A DNA stretch of 64,000 nucleotides from Microbacterium immunditiarum (GCF_013409785.1 NZ_JACCBV010000001.1:2418001-2482000); one strand, 5' to 3'; positions 9,120 through 18,247 are shown, counted from the first letter of the stretch. Notes: a model not told the origin generated them from the letters alone. Numbers and translations: made by a program.

Positions 9120-11171
9120 TCACGCGACCAGGCCGCGCCGTTCGAGCAGCGGCTGGATCTCGGCGTCGCGCCCGCGGAAGTCCCGGTACGCCGCAAGGGG
9201 GTCCTTCGATCCGCCGACGCCGAGCAGCCGCTCCCGGAAGCGGTCGCCGTTCTCGCGACGCAGCCCGCCGTTCTCGCGGAACCACTCGACCGTGTCGGCG
9301 TCGAGCACCTCACTCCAGATGTACGAGTAGTAGCCCGCGCTGTACCCGCCCGAGAAGACGTGCGCGAAGTACGTCGACGAATAGCGGGTCGGCACGACCG
9401 GGTTGTCGAGGCCGATGTCGGCGAGGGCGGATGCCTCGAACTCGGCCACGTCGATGTCGCGCGACGCCTCTTCGCTCGAGAGCGAGTGCCACGCCTGGTC
9501 GAGCCACGACGCGGCCAGGTACTCGCTCGTCGCGAACCCCTGGTTGAACGACTCCGTGGCGCGCAGCTTCTCGACGACGCCCACGGGCAGCTTCTCGCCC
9601 GTCTCGACGTGCCGGGCGTACGAGTCGAGGATCTCGGGCCAGTAGATCCACATCTCGTTGACCTGGCTCGGGAACTCGACGAAGTCGCGGAACACGTTCG
9701 TGCCGGCGAAGTGCGGGTAGGTCACGGTCGCGAACAGCCCGTGCAGCGCGTGCCCGAACTCGTGGAACAGGGTCGTGACCTCGTCGAGCGTCAGCAGCGT
9801 CGGCTGACCTGCCGCCGGCTTGGGCACGTTGAGGTTGTTGACGACGACCGGGTTCGTGCCGCGCAGGCGGGACTGCGAGACGATCGAGTTCATCCACGCG
9901 CCGCCGCGCTTCGTGTCACGCGTGTAGAGGTCGAGGATGTACAGGCCGAGCGCTGAGCCGTCCGCGTTGAACACCTCGAACACGCGGGCGTCGGGGTGGT
10001 ACGCGGGCAGATCCTCGCGCTCGACGAAGGTGACGCCGTACAGATCCGTCGCCGCGCGGAAAACGCCGTCCTGCAGCACGCGCTCCGCCTCGAACCACGG
10101 GCGCAGAGCCGTCGTGTCGAGGTCGTACTGCGCGGCGCGCACCTTCTCGGTGTGGAACGCCCAGTCGTGGGCCTCGAGCAGAAACGGCTCGGGCTCGGCG
10201 TCGATGATCGCCTGCAATGCCTCGCGCTCGCGTTCGGCGTTGCGCCGGGCCGGGGCCGCGAGCTCGCGCAGCAGCGAATGCACGGCCTCGGGGGAGCCCG
10301 CCGTCTCGTCGGACGTCACATACGCCGCGTGCGACGGGTAGCCGAGCAGCTCGGCGCGCTCCGCGCGCAGGCGCACGATCTCGAGGAGCACCGCGCGGTT
10401 GTCGTGCTCGTTTCCGCGCGACCCGCGCGCACGGGACGCGTCCATGATGCGCCTGCGGCTCTCGCGGCGGGTGAGCGTCGACAGATACGGATGCCCCGTG
10501 AACAGCGTGAGCGTCACGACGTACTTGCCCTCGAGGTCGCGGTCGGCCGCGGCCTGGGCAGCAGCCGAGATCTCGCCCTCCGTCAGCCCGTCGAGCTCCG
10601 ACGCATCGTCGAACACGACCGCGAGGTCGTTCGTGTCGGCGAGGAGGTTCTTCTCGAACTGCGTGGTGAGGGTCGACAGACGCTGGTTCAGCTCGGTGAG
10701 CCGCGTCTTCGCGGCGTCGTCGAGCCCGGCACCGGCGTGCGACATCTCGGTGTGATGGCGCTCGAGGAGATACCGCTGCTCCTCGTCGAGGCCGAGGTCG
10801 CCGGCCTTCTCGTAGAGGCTGCGGATGCGGCCGAAGAGCGCGCTGTCGAGCTGGATCGAATCCTGGTGCGCGGCCATGAGGGGTGCGAGGGTCTCTTCGA
10901 TGCGCTGGATCTCATCTGTCGCGTCGGCGGACGACACCGTGTAGAAGGTGCGCGCGAGATCGCCGAGCAGGCGGCCGCTCTCTTCGAGGGCCATGAGCGT
11001 GTTCTCGAACGTCGGCTCCTCGGCGTTCCGGGTGATCTCGGCTACCTCGGCCTTGTGCAGCGCGAAGGCCTCTTCGAATGCGGGGAGGTAGTGCTCGGGT
11101 CTGATGGCGGGGTAGTCGGGGAGTCGATAGGGCAGCGGACTGGGGGAGAGCAGCGGGTTGTCGGTCGCCAT
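9120..11171 (-). CDS. M3 family metallopeptidase (peptidyl-dipeptidase Dcp / oligopeptidase A type)
   Basis: 683 aa, full length for the Dcp/OpdA family. The zinc motif HEFGH lies at residues 470-474, with E471 catalytic; a third ligand E499 sits 25 residues downstream (RDFVEFPSQ). The N-terminal region is helical, as expected for thimet-type peptidases, and has no signal peptide. It would cleave short peptides in the cytoplasm for amino-acid recycling. The start at 11171 gives MATDNPLLSPSPLPYRLPDY and is supported by a TAGGCT hexamer 7 nt upstream, so the mRNA is probably leaderless. The longer upstream frame runs into the divergent regulator promoter and was rejected. Confidence 0.93.
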   Translation of the reverse strand: MATDNPLLSPSPLPYRLPDYPAIRPEHYLPAFEEAFALHKAEVAEITRNAEEPTFENTLMALEESGRLLGDLARTFYTVSSADATDEIQRIEETLAPLMAAHQDSIQLDSALFGRIRSLYEKAGDLGLDEEQRYLLERHHTEMSHAGAGLDDAAKTRLTELNQRLSTLTTQFEKNLLADTNDLAVVFDDASELDGLTEGEISAAAQAAADRDLEGKYVVTLTLFTGHPYLSTLTRRESRRRIMDASRARGSRGNEHDNRAVLLEIVRLRAERAELLGYPSHAAYVTSDETAGSPEAVHSLLRELAAPARRNAEREREALQAIIDAEPEPFLLEAHDWAFHTEKVRAAQYDLDTTALRPWFEAERVLQDGVFRAATDLYGVTFVEREDLPAYHPDARVFEVFNADGSALGLYILDLYTRDTKRGGAWMNSIVSQSRLRGTNPVVVNNLNVPKPAAGQPTLLTLDEVTTLFHEFGHALHGLFATVTYPHFAGTNVFRDFVEFPSQVNEMWIYWPEILDSYARHVETGEKLPVGVVEKLRATESFNQGFATSEYLAASWLDQAWHSLSSEEASRDIDVAEFEASALADIGLDNPVVPTRYSSTYFAHVFSGGYSAGYYSYIWSEVLDADTVEWFRENGGLRRENGDRFRERLLGVGGSKDPLAAYRDFRGRDAEIQPLLERRGLVA

Positions 11172-11178
11172 GCTTCCC

Positions 11179-11184
11179 AGCCTA
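11179..11184 (-). promoter_or_regulatory. putative -10 of the M3 peptidase gene (leaderless)
   Basis: TAGGCT on the minus strand, ending 7 nt before the ATG at 11171. The spacing puts the transcription start at or next to the start codon. Confidence 0.45.
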
Positions 11185-11210
11185 CTGAGGTGGCATCGGG
11201 TGCCGCCATT

Positions 11211-11260
11211 CCTTTGCAAACAAGCGATTGCAAAGGAATACTTGCAAAGAGTTGTTTGCA
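11211..11260. promoter_or_regulatory. operator cluster of TTTGCAA repeats between divergent genes
   Basis: Perfect 9-bp inverted repeat CCTTTGCAA (11211-11219) / TTGCAAAGG (11228-11236) with an 8-nt spacer. A second inverted repeat TGCAAA (11243-11248) / TTTGCA (11255-11260) has a 6-nt spacer. The second pair overlaps the -35 and spacer of the ArsR-type gene promoter. Likely the binding sites of that regulator (autorepression). Confidence 0.6.
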
Positions 11261-11270
11261 CGAGTAACGT
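11242..11270 (+). promoter_or_regulatory. promoter of the ArsR-type regulator operon, leaderless
   Basis: -35 TTGCAA at 11242-11247, 17-nt spacer, -10 TAACGT at 11265-11270, then 7 nt to the ATG at 11278. There is no room for a Shine-Dalgarno sequence in the transcript. Confidence 0.6.
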
Positions 11271-11277
11271 GAGGGCC

Positions 11278-11907
11278 ATGGAAGACGAGATCCGCGAAGA
11301 GGACGACAAGGCTCTGCTGGGCGCCCGCCCTGACGACCGCGTGCTCGACACCGGCGCCCTCCGGGCTCTGGCGCACCCGCTGCGGGTGCGGATCTACGAC
11401 ATCCTGAGCCAGTACGGTCCGCAGACCGCCAGCTCACTCGCCGAGCGGCTGGGTGAGTCGTCGGGATCGACCAGCTACCACCTGCGCGCACTCGCGAAGC
11501 ACGACCTGATCGAAGAGGTCGAAGGTCGGGGCAACGCCCGCGAGCGCTGGTGGCAGCGACCTGTCGGGGGCGTGTCCTTCGCCAACCCCGACGCGATGAA
11601 GACACCGTCGGGGCGCGCCGCGACACAGCTCGTGATGAGCGAGTTCTTCCGGCTGCGCAACGAGCAGCTCATGGAGTTCATTCGACACGGGCTCACCGAC
11701 GAAGAGGAGGCGTGGCAGGAGTCGAGCATGATCTCCACCGCCCACGCCCGCCTCACGCCGGCGCAGAGCGCGGAGCTGACCCGCAAGATCATGGCCTTGA
11801 TCGATGAGGCCGTCGACAACTACCGCAACCAGACAGGCGACGACGTGCGGCCGGTCACGATCCGCGCCGACGTCTTCCCGCTCCCACAGCTTGGAGAAGA
11901 GTCATGA
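11278..11907 (+). CDS. ArsR/HTH_20-type transcriptional regulator
   Basis: 209 aa. Residues about 20-100 form a winged helix: LRALAHPLRVRIYDILSQYG, then ASSLAERLGESSGSTSYHLR (recognition helix), then a wing with GRGNARERWW. This is the pattern of ArsR-like regulators that control adjacent MFS exporters. The C-terminal half is helical and without Cys metal ligands, so a non-metal ligand is likelier. ATG at 11278 sits 7 nt after TAACGT. It is the first gene of a three-gene operon joined by ATGA overlaps to a 74-residue protein and an MFS transporter. It probably represses its own operon through the TTTGCAA sites. Confidence 0.88.
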   Translation: MEDEIREEDDKALLGARPDDRVLDTGALRALAHPLRVRIYDILSQYGPQTASSLAERLGESSGSTSYHLRALAKHDLIEEVEGRGNARERWWQRPVGGVSFANPDAMKTPSGRAATQLVMSEFFRLRNEQLMEFIRHGLTDEEEAWQESSMISTAHARLTPAQSAELTRKIMALIDEAVDNYRNQTGDDVRPVTIRADVFPLPQLGEES

Positions 11908-12128
11908 CCACGATCTCCGCACCGCGGTTCTCCCACCCCCGCGTGTCGACCACGCGCTTCGAGCGTGCTCTGCTGCGCGTGACGGCCGCCGTCGAGGCCT
12001 TCGTCGCGAGCCGCCTCGAGCGCCGCGCGATGACCGCGGCCCGTGCCGCCGCCGCGGCTCAGGACCGCTACGTCGAGGCGCGCCGCCGCGCTGAGGCGCT
12101 CGGCGCGACCGGTACGCTCCCGCGATGA
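11904..12128 (+). CDS. small Ala/Arg-rich protein of unknown function
   Basis: 74 aa, unrecognised. It is helical by composition, with a basic amphipathic stretch ([20 protein letters not shown]) and no membrane segment or Cys. It overlaps the upstream regulator stop and the downstream transporter start by 4 nt each (ATGA twice), which argues that it is a real, translated gene. Its place between a regulator and an exporter suggests an accessory role for one of them, but nothing in the sequence shows which. Confidence 0.65.
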   Translation: MTTISAPRFSHPRVSTTRFERALLRVTAAVEAFVASRLERRAMTAARAAAAAQDRYVEARRRAEALGATGTLPR

Positions 12129-13477
12129 GCGAGGCGACCGAAACCGCCGCGCCGAAGGCACCCGAGCGCGCGGCCGGGCGCGGGAGCAGGGCCCCGCTCG
12201 GCCGCGACTTCGGCAAACTGTGGACGGCCGCCGCGTTCAGCAACCTCGCCGACGGGCTCGGCCGCACCGCGGTCCCGCTCATCGCGACGACCCTCACACG
12301 CGACCCTCTCGCGATCTCGGTGATCACGGCCCTGGCCTTCGTGCCGTGGCTCGTGTTCGGGTTGCCGGCGGGAATGATCGTCGACCGCTTCGACCGGCGC
12401 GTCATCATGGCCGTCGCGAACGGGATCCGGGGCGGCGTCGCGCTGTGGCTCGCCGTGCTCACGGTGACCGGGTCACTCGACCTGTGGGCGCTGTTCCTCG
12501 GCACACTCGTGTTCGGCCTCGGCGAGACGCTCTTCGACAACGCGACGAACGCGGTGATCCCCGGTGTCGTGACCCGTCCGCAGCTCGACCGCGCGAACGG
12601 ACGCATGCAGGCCGCACAGATCACGATCGACTCGTTCGTGTCGCAGCCGATCGCCGGTCTGCTGTTCGCCGCCTCGCTCGCACTGCCGTTGTGGGTCGGG
12701 TCGGCCGGCTACCTCGTGCCGATCGTGCTCGCCCTGCTGCTCCCGCTCTCGGCCGCGCGTGCTCTGCGCGAGCGAGACGTCGTCGTCGACGCAGATGCTC
12801 CGGACGTCACCGCCGGCGCGGTGGCCGAACCCGTGCCCGCACCGCCTTCCCCGTCCAAGGTCTCCGCGCGTGAGGCGATCTCGTACCTGTGGCACCAGCG
12901 ATACCTCCGCACGATGGTGATGTTCACCGCGCTCGTCGGCAGCGCGCTCACCTTCTCGCAGGCTGCGACCATCCTGTACTTCCTCGACGTCATGCACGTC
13001 GCTCCCGCGGCGATCGGCTTCGTCACGGCGTCGATCGGCGTGGGTGCTCTCATCGGCTCGCTCATCGCGTCCCGGCTGGTCGAGCGGTTCGGGCGCGGCA
13101 CCGTGATGCTCGCGGCGAACATCGGCGCCGGCGTGGGGCTGCTGCTGACGGGGCTCGCGCCCGAGGTGGCCACCGCGTGCGTCGCGTACGCGGTGGGCGC
13201 GATGTCCGTCTCGATCTGGAACGTGCCGTGGGGCGCGCTGCGTCAGCAGATCGTGCCCGCGCACCTGTTCGGCCGCGTGCTCGGGATCATCCGGATGCTG
13301 ACGTGGGGACTCTTCCCGATCGCCACGATCCTCGGCGGACTCGTGTCTCGCATCGACCTGCGAGTGCCGTTCATCGTCGGAGGCGGCGTGATCGTCGTCG
13401 CCGCCCTCCTGGGCTCGCGGCTGCTCATCGTGGGCACGCGCAAGGCAGGTGCCGAGGCGGGCGTCGAGCACGTGTGA
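12125..13477 (+). CDS. MFS transporter (MFS_3 / enterobactin-exporter-like family)
   Basis: 450 aa with about 12 transmembrane helices. The MFS loop motif between helices 2 and 3 appears as [10 protein letters not shown]. The central cytoplasmic loop is charged (residues about 205-260, RALRERDVV to [10 protein letters not shown]). It resembles the EntS/MFS_3 branch of drug and siderophore exporters. Its start overlaps the stop of the small gene by 4 nt. Regulation is probably through the ArsR-type repressor two genes upstream, giving inducible efflux. A strong bidirectional hairpin follows at 13488-13521. Substrate unknown. Confidence 0.88.
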   Translation: MSEATETAAPKAPERAAGRGSRAPLGRDFGKLWTAAAFSNLADGLGRTAVPLIATTLTRDPLAISVITALAFVPWLVFGLPAGMIVDRFDRRVIMAVANGIRGGVALWLAVLTVTGSLDLWALFLGTLVFGLGETLFDNATNAVIPGVVTRPQLDRANGRMQAAQITIDSFVSQPIAGLLFAASLALPLWVGSAGYLVPIVLALLLPLSAARALRERDVVVDADAPDVTAGAVAEPVPAPPSPSKVSAREAISYLWHQRYLRTMVMFTALVGSALTFSQAATILYFLDVMHVAPAAIGFVTASIGVGALIGSLIASRLVERFGRGTVMLAANIGAGVGLLLTGLAPEVATACVAYAVGAMSVSIWNVPWGALRQQIVPAHLFGRVLGIIRMLTWGLFPIATILGGLVSRIDLRVPFIVGGGVIVVAALLGSRLLIVGTRKAGAEAGVEHV

Positions 13478-13487
13478 CCGCAGGACG

Positions 13488-13521
13488 AAGGGGCGGTGCC
13501 GCAGCCGCGGCACCGCCCCTT
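13488..13521. terminator. bidirectional hairpin terminator
   Basis: 15-bp perfect stem (13488-13502 with 13507-13521) and a 4-nt loop AGCC, between the convergent MFS gene and the small gene downstream of valS. The T tract is weak. Confidence 0.75.
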
Positions 13522-13529
13522 CTCACGTC

Positions 13530-13778
13530 TCAGGCGAACCCCGCGTCGGGGTCGTTCTGCGCGACCGGTTCACCGTTCTCGTCGAGCGTCACGATGACCC
13601 CGGTGTCGAGCTCGGCGATCGGCTTGCCCTCGAGCCACGTGAGCGTCCAGCGCGGACGCGGCTGACCGAGCTCGTCGCCGGGGATCGACGCGTCGACAGA
13701 CCGGATGCCGCGCACCAGCGCCTCCGGAACCGCCTTCGGCGGCTCGTCGCCCGAGGTCCAGCGTGTGCCGAGCTGCAT
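13530..13778 (-). CDS. conserved small protein downstream of valS
   Basis: 82 aa, starting MQLGTRWTSGDEPPKAVPE, 1 nt after the valS stop, so it is co-transcribed with valS. It is soluble and acidic, and ends in a beta-rich segment (IAELDTGVIVTLDENGEP). I recall similar uncharacterised proteins behind valS in Microbacteriaceae; no function is known to me. An 18-codon upstream extension inside valS was rejected in favour of the ATG at 13778. Confidence 0.7.
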   Translation of the reverse strand: MQLGTRWTSGDEPPKAVPEALVRGIRSVDASIPGDELGQPRPRWTLTWLEGKPIAELDTGVIVTLDENGEPVAQNDPDAGFA

Positions 13779-13779
13779 G

Positions 13780-16359
13780 TCAGGCCTCCTGGGGGACGAG
13801 TTCGATGTCGGAGACCGCGACGGCCTCGGCATCCGCGAAAGTGAGGTCGTCGATGCGCCCGACCGCCTTGAGGTCGCCCTCCGCTGCCTTGAGCGCCGTG
13901 ACGGCCGCCGCAGGCGCCCCGATCGTGAGACGGGCCACCGGCGTCTTCTGCGAGGCCTTCGCCTCGGTCTTGGCGCGACGGATGCCGACGAGCGCCTCGC
14001 TCACCGCGGTGAGGATAACCGGGTCGCCCTGGATCTCGAGCGGCTCGGGCCACGACGCGACGTGCACGGAGCCGTCGTTGAACCACGACCACGCCTCTTC
14101 CGCCGCGAACGCGAGCACCGGCGCGAGCAGACGCAGCAGCGTCGAGAGCGCGAGGCACAGGGCGAGAGCGGCGGATGCTTGACCGACGTCGGTGCGGTCG
14201 TACGCGCGCTCCTTCACGAGTTCGAGGTAGTCGTCGCAGAACGTCCAGAAGAACGCCTCGGTGACCTCCAGGGCACGAGCGTGGTCGTACGCCTCGTAGG
14301 CTTTCGTCGCCTGGCGGATGACCTCGTCGAGCGTTGCGAGCATGGACGCGTCGAGCGCGTGCGTGATCTCGGCGCCCTCGGGCACGGGGAACGACAGCAC
14401 GAACTTCGCCGCGTTGAGGACCTTGATCGCGAGGCGGCGGCCGATCTTGACCTGCGTGGGGTTCTGCGGGTCGAACGCCGCGTCGGCGCCGAGGCGGCTC
14501 GAGGCGGCCCAGTAGCGGACGGCGTCGGATCCGTGCTGCGCGAGGATGTCGGCGGGCGTCACGACGTTGCCCTTCGACTTCGACATCTTCTTGCGGTCGG
14601 GATCGACGATGAAGCCGGAGATCGCGGCATCCGTCCAGGGCGCCCGCCCGTCTTCGAGCGCGCTGCGCAGCATCGTCGAGAACAGCCACGTGCGGATGAT
14701 GTCCTGACCCTGCGGGCGCACATCGAACGGCGCGACGAGATTCCACAGCTCGGGGTCGCGCTCCCAGCCGCCCGCGAGCTGCGGCGTGAGCGACGAGGTC
14801 GCCCATGTGTCGAAGATGTCGTTCTCGCCGTCGAAGCCGCCGGGCTTGCCGCGCTGGTCCTCGGTGTAGCCCGACGGGACGTCGGTGCTCGGGTCGACCG
14901 GAAGCTGCGACGCATCCGGTGCGAGCACGCGGTCGTAGTCGCGCTCGCCGTTCTCGTCGAGCGCGTACCACACGGGGATCGGCACGCCGAAGAAGCGCTG
15001 ACGCGAGACGAGCCAGTCCCCGGTGAGGCCGTTCGTCCAGTTCTCGTAGCGCACGCGCATGAAGTCCGGATGCCACGCCATGCCGCGGCCGAGCTCGATG
15101 AGCCGGCTGCGCAGTGCCTCGTCGCGCGCGCCGTTGCGGATGTACCACTGGCGCGTCGAGACGATCTCCATCGGGCGGTCGCCCTTCTCGTAGAACTTCA
15201 CGACGTGCGTGAAGGGCTTCGGCTCGCCGACGAGTTCGCCCGACTCGCGGAGGAGCTCGACGATGCGCTTCTTCGCGCTGAAGACGGTCTTGCCTGCGAG
15301 CTCGGCGTACGCGGTGCGGCCGGCGTCCGAGGTGATCGCCGCGGGCGGGTCGGCGACGACGCGTCCGTCGAGCCCGAGGATCGTGCGGTTCGGCAGATCG
15401 AGCTCACGCCACCACACGATGTCGGTCACGTCGCCGAAGGTGCAGATCATGGCGATGCCGGAGCCCTTGTCGGGCTGGGCGAGCGGATGCGCCAGCACCG
15501 GCACCTCGACGTCGAACAGCGGCGTGCGGACGGTCGTGCCGAACATCGGCTGATAGCGCTCGTCGTCGGGGTGGGCGACGAGCGCGACGCACGCTGCGAG
15601 CAGCTCCGGACGCGTCGTCTCGATGTGCACATCGCCCGAGCCGTCGGCGCGGTGGAACGCGACGCGGTGGAACGCGGCAGGCTGCTCGCGCTCCTCGAGC
15701 TCCGCCTGCGCGATCGCGGTGCGGAAGTCGATGTCCCACATGGTGGGCGCGAGGTCCTGGTACGCCTCGCCGCGCTCGAGGTTGCGCAGGAACGCGAGCT
15801 GGCTCGTGCGGATCGTGTCGTCGGAGATCGTGCGGTAGGTCTGGGTCCAGTCGACGCTCAGACCGAGCTGGCGGAACAGCGCCTCGAAGTGCTTCTCGTC
15901 TTCGACGGTGAGCGTCTCGCACAGCTCGATGAAGTTGCGGCGGCTGATCGGCACCTGATCGGCGGCCTTGCTGCTCTTGTTCTCGCCGCCCTCGAACGGG
16001 GGCGTGAAGTCGGGGTCGTACGGCAGCGACGGGTCGCAGCGGACGCCGTAGTAGTTCTGCACGCGGCGCTCGGTCGGCAGGCCGTTGTCGTCCCAGCCCA
16101 TCGGGTAGAAGACGGTCTTGCCGCGCATGCGCTCGAACCGCACCTTGAGGTCGGTGTGCGTGAACGAGAAGACGTGCCCGATGTGGAGGCTTCCCGACGC
16201 CGTGGGCGGGGGAGTGTCGACGGAGTACACGCCGTCGCGGCCGACCTCGGCGGCACCGATGCGGTCGAACAGGTAGGTTCCCTGCTCGCGCCACGCGGCG
16301 TCCCACTTCTGCTCGAGACCCTCGAGGGCGGGCTTGTCGGGAATCTGCGCGTCGGCCAT
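13780..16359 (-). CDS. valS: valine--tRNA ligase
   Basis: 859 aa class I aminoacyl-tRNA synthetase. HIGH is at residues 59-62 (TASGSLHIGHVFSF) and KMSKS at 591-595 (KKMSKSKGNVV). The editing (CP1) domain contains ETTRPELLAACVALVAHPDD, and the valyl-specific MGWDDNGLPTERRVQ follows HIGH. The C-terminus holds the anticodon-binding and tRNA-binding regions. It charges tRNA-Val and edits Thr-tRNA. AGGAG lies 6 nt upstream of the ATG, supporting that start. The length and LPTERR form fit the actinobacterial/archaeal-like ValRS type. No T-box leader is visible in the 100 nt upstream. Confidence 0.97.
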   Translation of the reverse strand: MADAQIPDKPALEGLEQKWDAAWREQGTYLFDRIGAAEVGRDGVYSVDTPPPTASGSLHIGHVFSFTHTDLKVRFERMRGKTVFYPMGWDDNGLPTERRVQNYYGVRCDPSLPYDPDFTPPFEGGENKSSKAADQVPISRRNFIELCETLTVEDEKHFEALFRQLGLSVDWTQTYRTISDDTIRTSQLAFLRNLERGEAYQDLAPTMWDIDFRTAIAQAELEEREQPAAFHRVAFHRADGSGDVHIETTRPELLAACVALVAHPDDERYQPMFGTTVRTPLFDVEVPVLAHPLAQPDKGSGIAMICTFGDVTDIVWWRELDLPNRTILGLDGRVVADPPAAITSDAGRTAYAELAGKTVFSAKKRIVELLRESGELVGEPKPFTHVVKFYEKGDRPMEIVSTRQWYIRNGARDEALRSRLIELGRGMAWHPDFMRVRYENWTNGLTGDWLVSRQRFFGVPIPVWYALDENGERDYDRVLAPDASQLPVDPSTDVPSGYTEDQRGKPGGFDGENDIFDTWATSSLTPQLAGGWERDPELWNLVAPFDVRPQGQDIIRTWLFSTMLRSALEDGRAPWTDAAISGFIVDPDRKKMSKSKGNVVTPADILAQHGSDAVRYWAASSRLGADAAFDPQNPTQVKIGRRLAIKVLNAAKFVLSFPVPEGAEITHALDASMLATLDEVIRQATKAYEAYDHARALEVTEAFFWTFCDDYLELVKERAYDRTDVGQASAALALCLALSTLLRLLAPVLAFAAEEAWSWFNDGSVHVASWPEPLEIQGDPVILTAVSEALVGIRRAKTEAKASQKTPVARLTIGAPAAAVTALKAAEGDLKAVGRIDDLTFADAEAVAVSDIELVPQEA

Positions 16360-16458
16360 GGGGGTCTCCTAAGGCGATATGTGCGGCACTGTGTGAGCGT
16401 GCCTGAGTGTGGGAACGCAGCGATTCTACCGGTCGTCCCTGATCGTCGCTGCGTGCCC

Positions 16459-17226
16459 TCAGCAGCCGGGGCCGCGCGGATCCTCGACGCACGTTCGGTC
16501 GACGAGCGCCGTGCGTGCTTCGAGCACGTCGATCCGATACGCGCCCGAGTGGGCGGTGACGTAGCCGGGCACCGCCCGCCACACGCCCGACCCGAAGTCG
16601 ACGGCGGCCGAGTAGAGCACACGGGTCGAGACGGTGTACGTGCCGCGTGCACGATACGTGTGACTCGTCGCGGTCGGCGTGAACTGCGCCTGCCCGATCG
16701 CGGCCCACGACGTGCCGCCCGTCGCCGTCCGGCCCGTGGTGCCGTCACCGTAGTCGAACACGTAGCCCGCGGGGCGGAAGCGGACGGTCACGTCCCAGCC
16801 GAGCAGCTCACCGCTCAGGCGCTGTTCGGATGCCGCGGCCACGACGTTCGTCGGCAGCCCGACGACCCCGAACCCGAGCGGCTCGCCGGTCAGAGTCGGG
16901 GGAGAGGGACGGAACGAGGCGAGGTCCTCGATCATGACGTCGGGGATCGAGACGATCTCGTACGGCATCGCGCGGCAGACGGTGGCGGATGCGCAGTCGT
17001 CTGGTTCGGCGGTGGGTGGCGGTGCGGCCACGTGTTGATACTCATCTGACGGACTCGAATCCCCGTCGTCAGTCGTGGACCCGGCGACATCGACGCTTTC
17101 GCCCGAGTTGGACACGGCGCACTGATCGAGCCACCGGTTGCAGCCTTCGGCGGCGGCCGGATCTGACTGTGCGATAGCAAGCAACAGAGCGAGTACCGCA
17201 GACGCGACGATGCCTACTGTTCGCAC
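16459..17226 (-). CDS. secreted protein with PKD-like domain
   Basis: 255 aa from a GTG start. It has a clear signal peptide (GIVASAVLALLLAIAQ, with cleavage near AAAEG), then a short acidic linker, and a PKD-like beta-sandwich around residues 150-215. The last carries the hallmark FDYGDGTTG and SHTYRARGTYTVSTRV. Four Cys lie outside the core, two of them at the extreme C-terminus, and may form disulfides. It overlaps the preceding lipoprotein gene by 13 nt, so the two are expressed together. The pair is probably exported to the cell surface. Function unknown; PKD domains usually mediate protein or glycan contacts. Confidence 0.75.
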   Translation of the reverse strand: MRTVGIVASAVLALLLAIAQSDPAAAEGCNRWLDQCAVSNSGESVDVAGSTTDDGDSSPSDEYQHVAAPPPTAEPDDCASATVCRAMPYEIVSIPDVMIEDLASFRPSPPTLTGEPLGFGVVGLPTNVVAAASEQRLSGELLGWDVTVRFRPAGYVFDYGDGTTGRTATGGTSWAAIGQAQFTPTATSHTYRARGTYTVSTRVLYSAAVDFGSGVWRAVPGYVTAHSGAYRIDVLEARTALVDRTCVEDPRGPGC

Positions 17227-17759
17227 AGCGGTGGTCCTTGTCGTCCCTCAATGCTCGACATCAACAGTCCGGTTGGGGAGGTAACACTCAACTCGAAACC
17301 AACGAGAACCGGTTGCACGTCTGGACGATCGCCGCTGACTACCGACGTCCCTGTGGCATCCACGACGTCCACGTCGGACACGTCCTCGCACACGTTCAAA
17401 GCTGTGGCGAATGCGGAGCCCGGTGGGCGGCCCTCCGCAAGCACAATTGCAGTGGTGCCTTCGACTTGCCATCCGTTGGCATGCATTTCACTCAATTGTT
17501 GGCGGGCATCGGCACTCGCATCGCCCGTGAGCCACGCGAACACCGGCTCAAACGTCGCCGGGTCACTCAGATCCACCGCGTTCAACGCATCCACGTACGC
17601 CCGATAGGTCTCCTCGGCCGCCGCGAACGCCTCTTCATCGCTCGCGAACGTCGGCGCCGAAGGCGTCGAGGGCTCGGGCGCGGGCTGGCCGCTGCATCCG
17701 GTCGCCATCGCGCCGACCAGCAGAAGGGCGACGAGGCCCGATACGATCCGTGGCAGCAC
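17214..17759 (-). CDS. putative lipoprotein, DUF-like
   Basis: 181 aa, GTG start. The signal peptide ends in a lipobox (MATGC, Cys22), followed by a Pro/Ser linker. The globular part contains AEETYRAYVDALNAVDLSDP, typical of small actinobacterial lipoproteins with an NTF2-like or SnoaL-like helical start. It sits upstream of and overlaps the PKD-like gene. Base composition over about 17230-17500 is visibly lower in G+C than the flanks, suggesting recent acquisition or relaxed selection. Function unknown. Confidence 0.75.
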   Translation of the reverse strand: MLPRIVSGLVALLLVGAMATGCSGQPAPEPSTPSAPTFASDEEAFAAAEETYRAYVDALNAVDLSDPATFEPVFAWLTGDASADARQQLSEMHANGWQVEGTTAIVLAEGRPPGSAFATALNVCEDVSDVDVVDATGTSVVSGDRPDVQPVLVGFELSVTSPTGLLMSSIEGRQGPPLCEQ

Positions 17760-17854
17760 ACGAACACGGTAGTCCCGCGAGCCTGCGCCGCTGCTGAGTT
17801 GTCCACAGGCGGCGTCGTGTGGAGGAGTGGTAGACGGGACATCCGTGCAATGCC

Positions 17855-18247
17855 ATGCTGACCACCGTGAGATCCGTTCGAGTCTTCTCGGCTCTCGTCG
17901 CCGTCACCGCCGCGCTGGCCCTCACCGCGTGCACGCCGGCGATGAACCAGCCTGTGATCGCACCGGTCACGATGAGCGCGAACGATCTGCAGGGGCAGAC
18001 CGTCGACCTCGTCGTGGGACAGGTGCTCAACATCGACACGGGGTCGCTCCCGGTCGACAGCTACACCGCCGAGATCGAGGACGAGTCCGTCGCCACGTTC
18101 TCGCAGGGGCGCGAGGACGACACGGCGACGTTCAACCCGGGCGTCAACGCCGTGGGGGTCGGGTCGACGGGCGTCGTGATGACGAACGAGGACGGCGGGA
18201 TCCAGCCGCTGGAGTTCACCGTGGTGGTGGCGGAGCGGACTCCGTAG
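17855..18247 (+). CDS. small putative lipoprotein
   Basis: 130 aa. It has a signal peptide with lipobox LTAC (Cys about 26), then an Ig-like beta domain (TVDLVVGQVLNIDTG, then TFNPGVNAVGVGSTGVVM) that ends without further domains. The ATG at 17855 or the GTG at 17867 could start it; the first gives a longer n-region. Its 3' end overlaps the convergent FUSC gene by 32 nt. Divergent from the lipoprotein gene at 17759. Function unknown. Confidence 0.7.
   Translation: MLTTVRSVRVFSALVAVTAALALTACTPAMNQPVIAPVTMSANDLQGQTVDLVVGQVLNIDTGSLPVDSYTAEIEDESVATFSQGREDDTATFNPGVNAVGVGSTGVVMTNEDGGIQPLEFTVVVAERTP

Noticed and set aside
13705..17049. Plus-strand frame of about 1100 codons opposite valS
   Set aside because: Shadow of valS codon bias; it runs through the start regions of three genes and has no domain.
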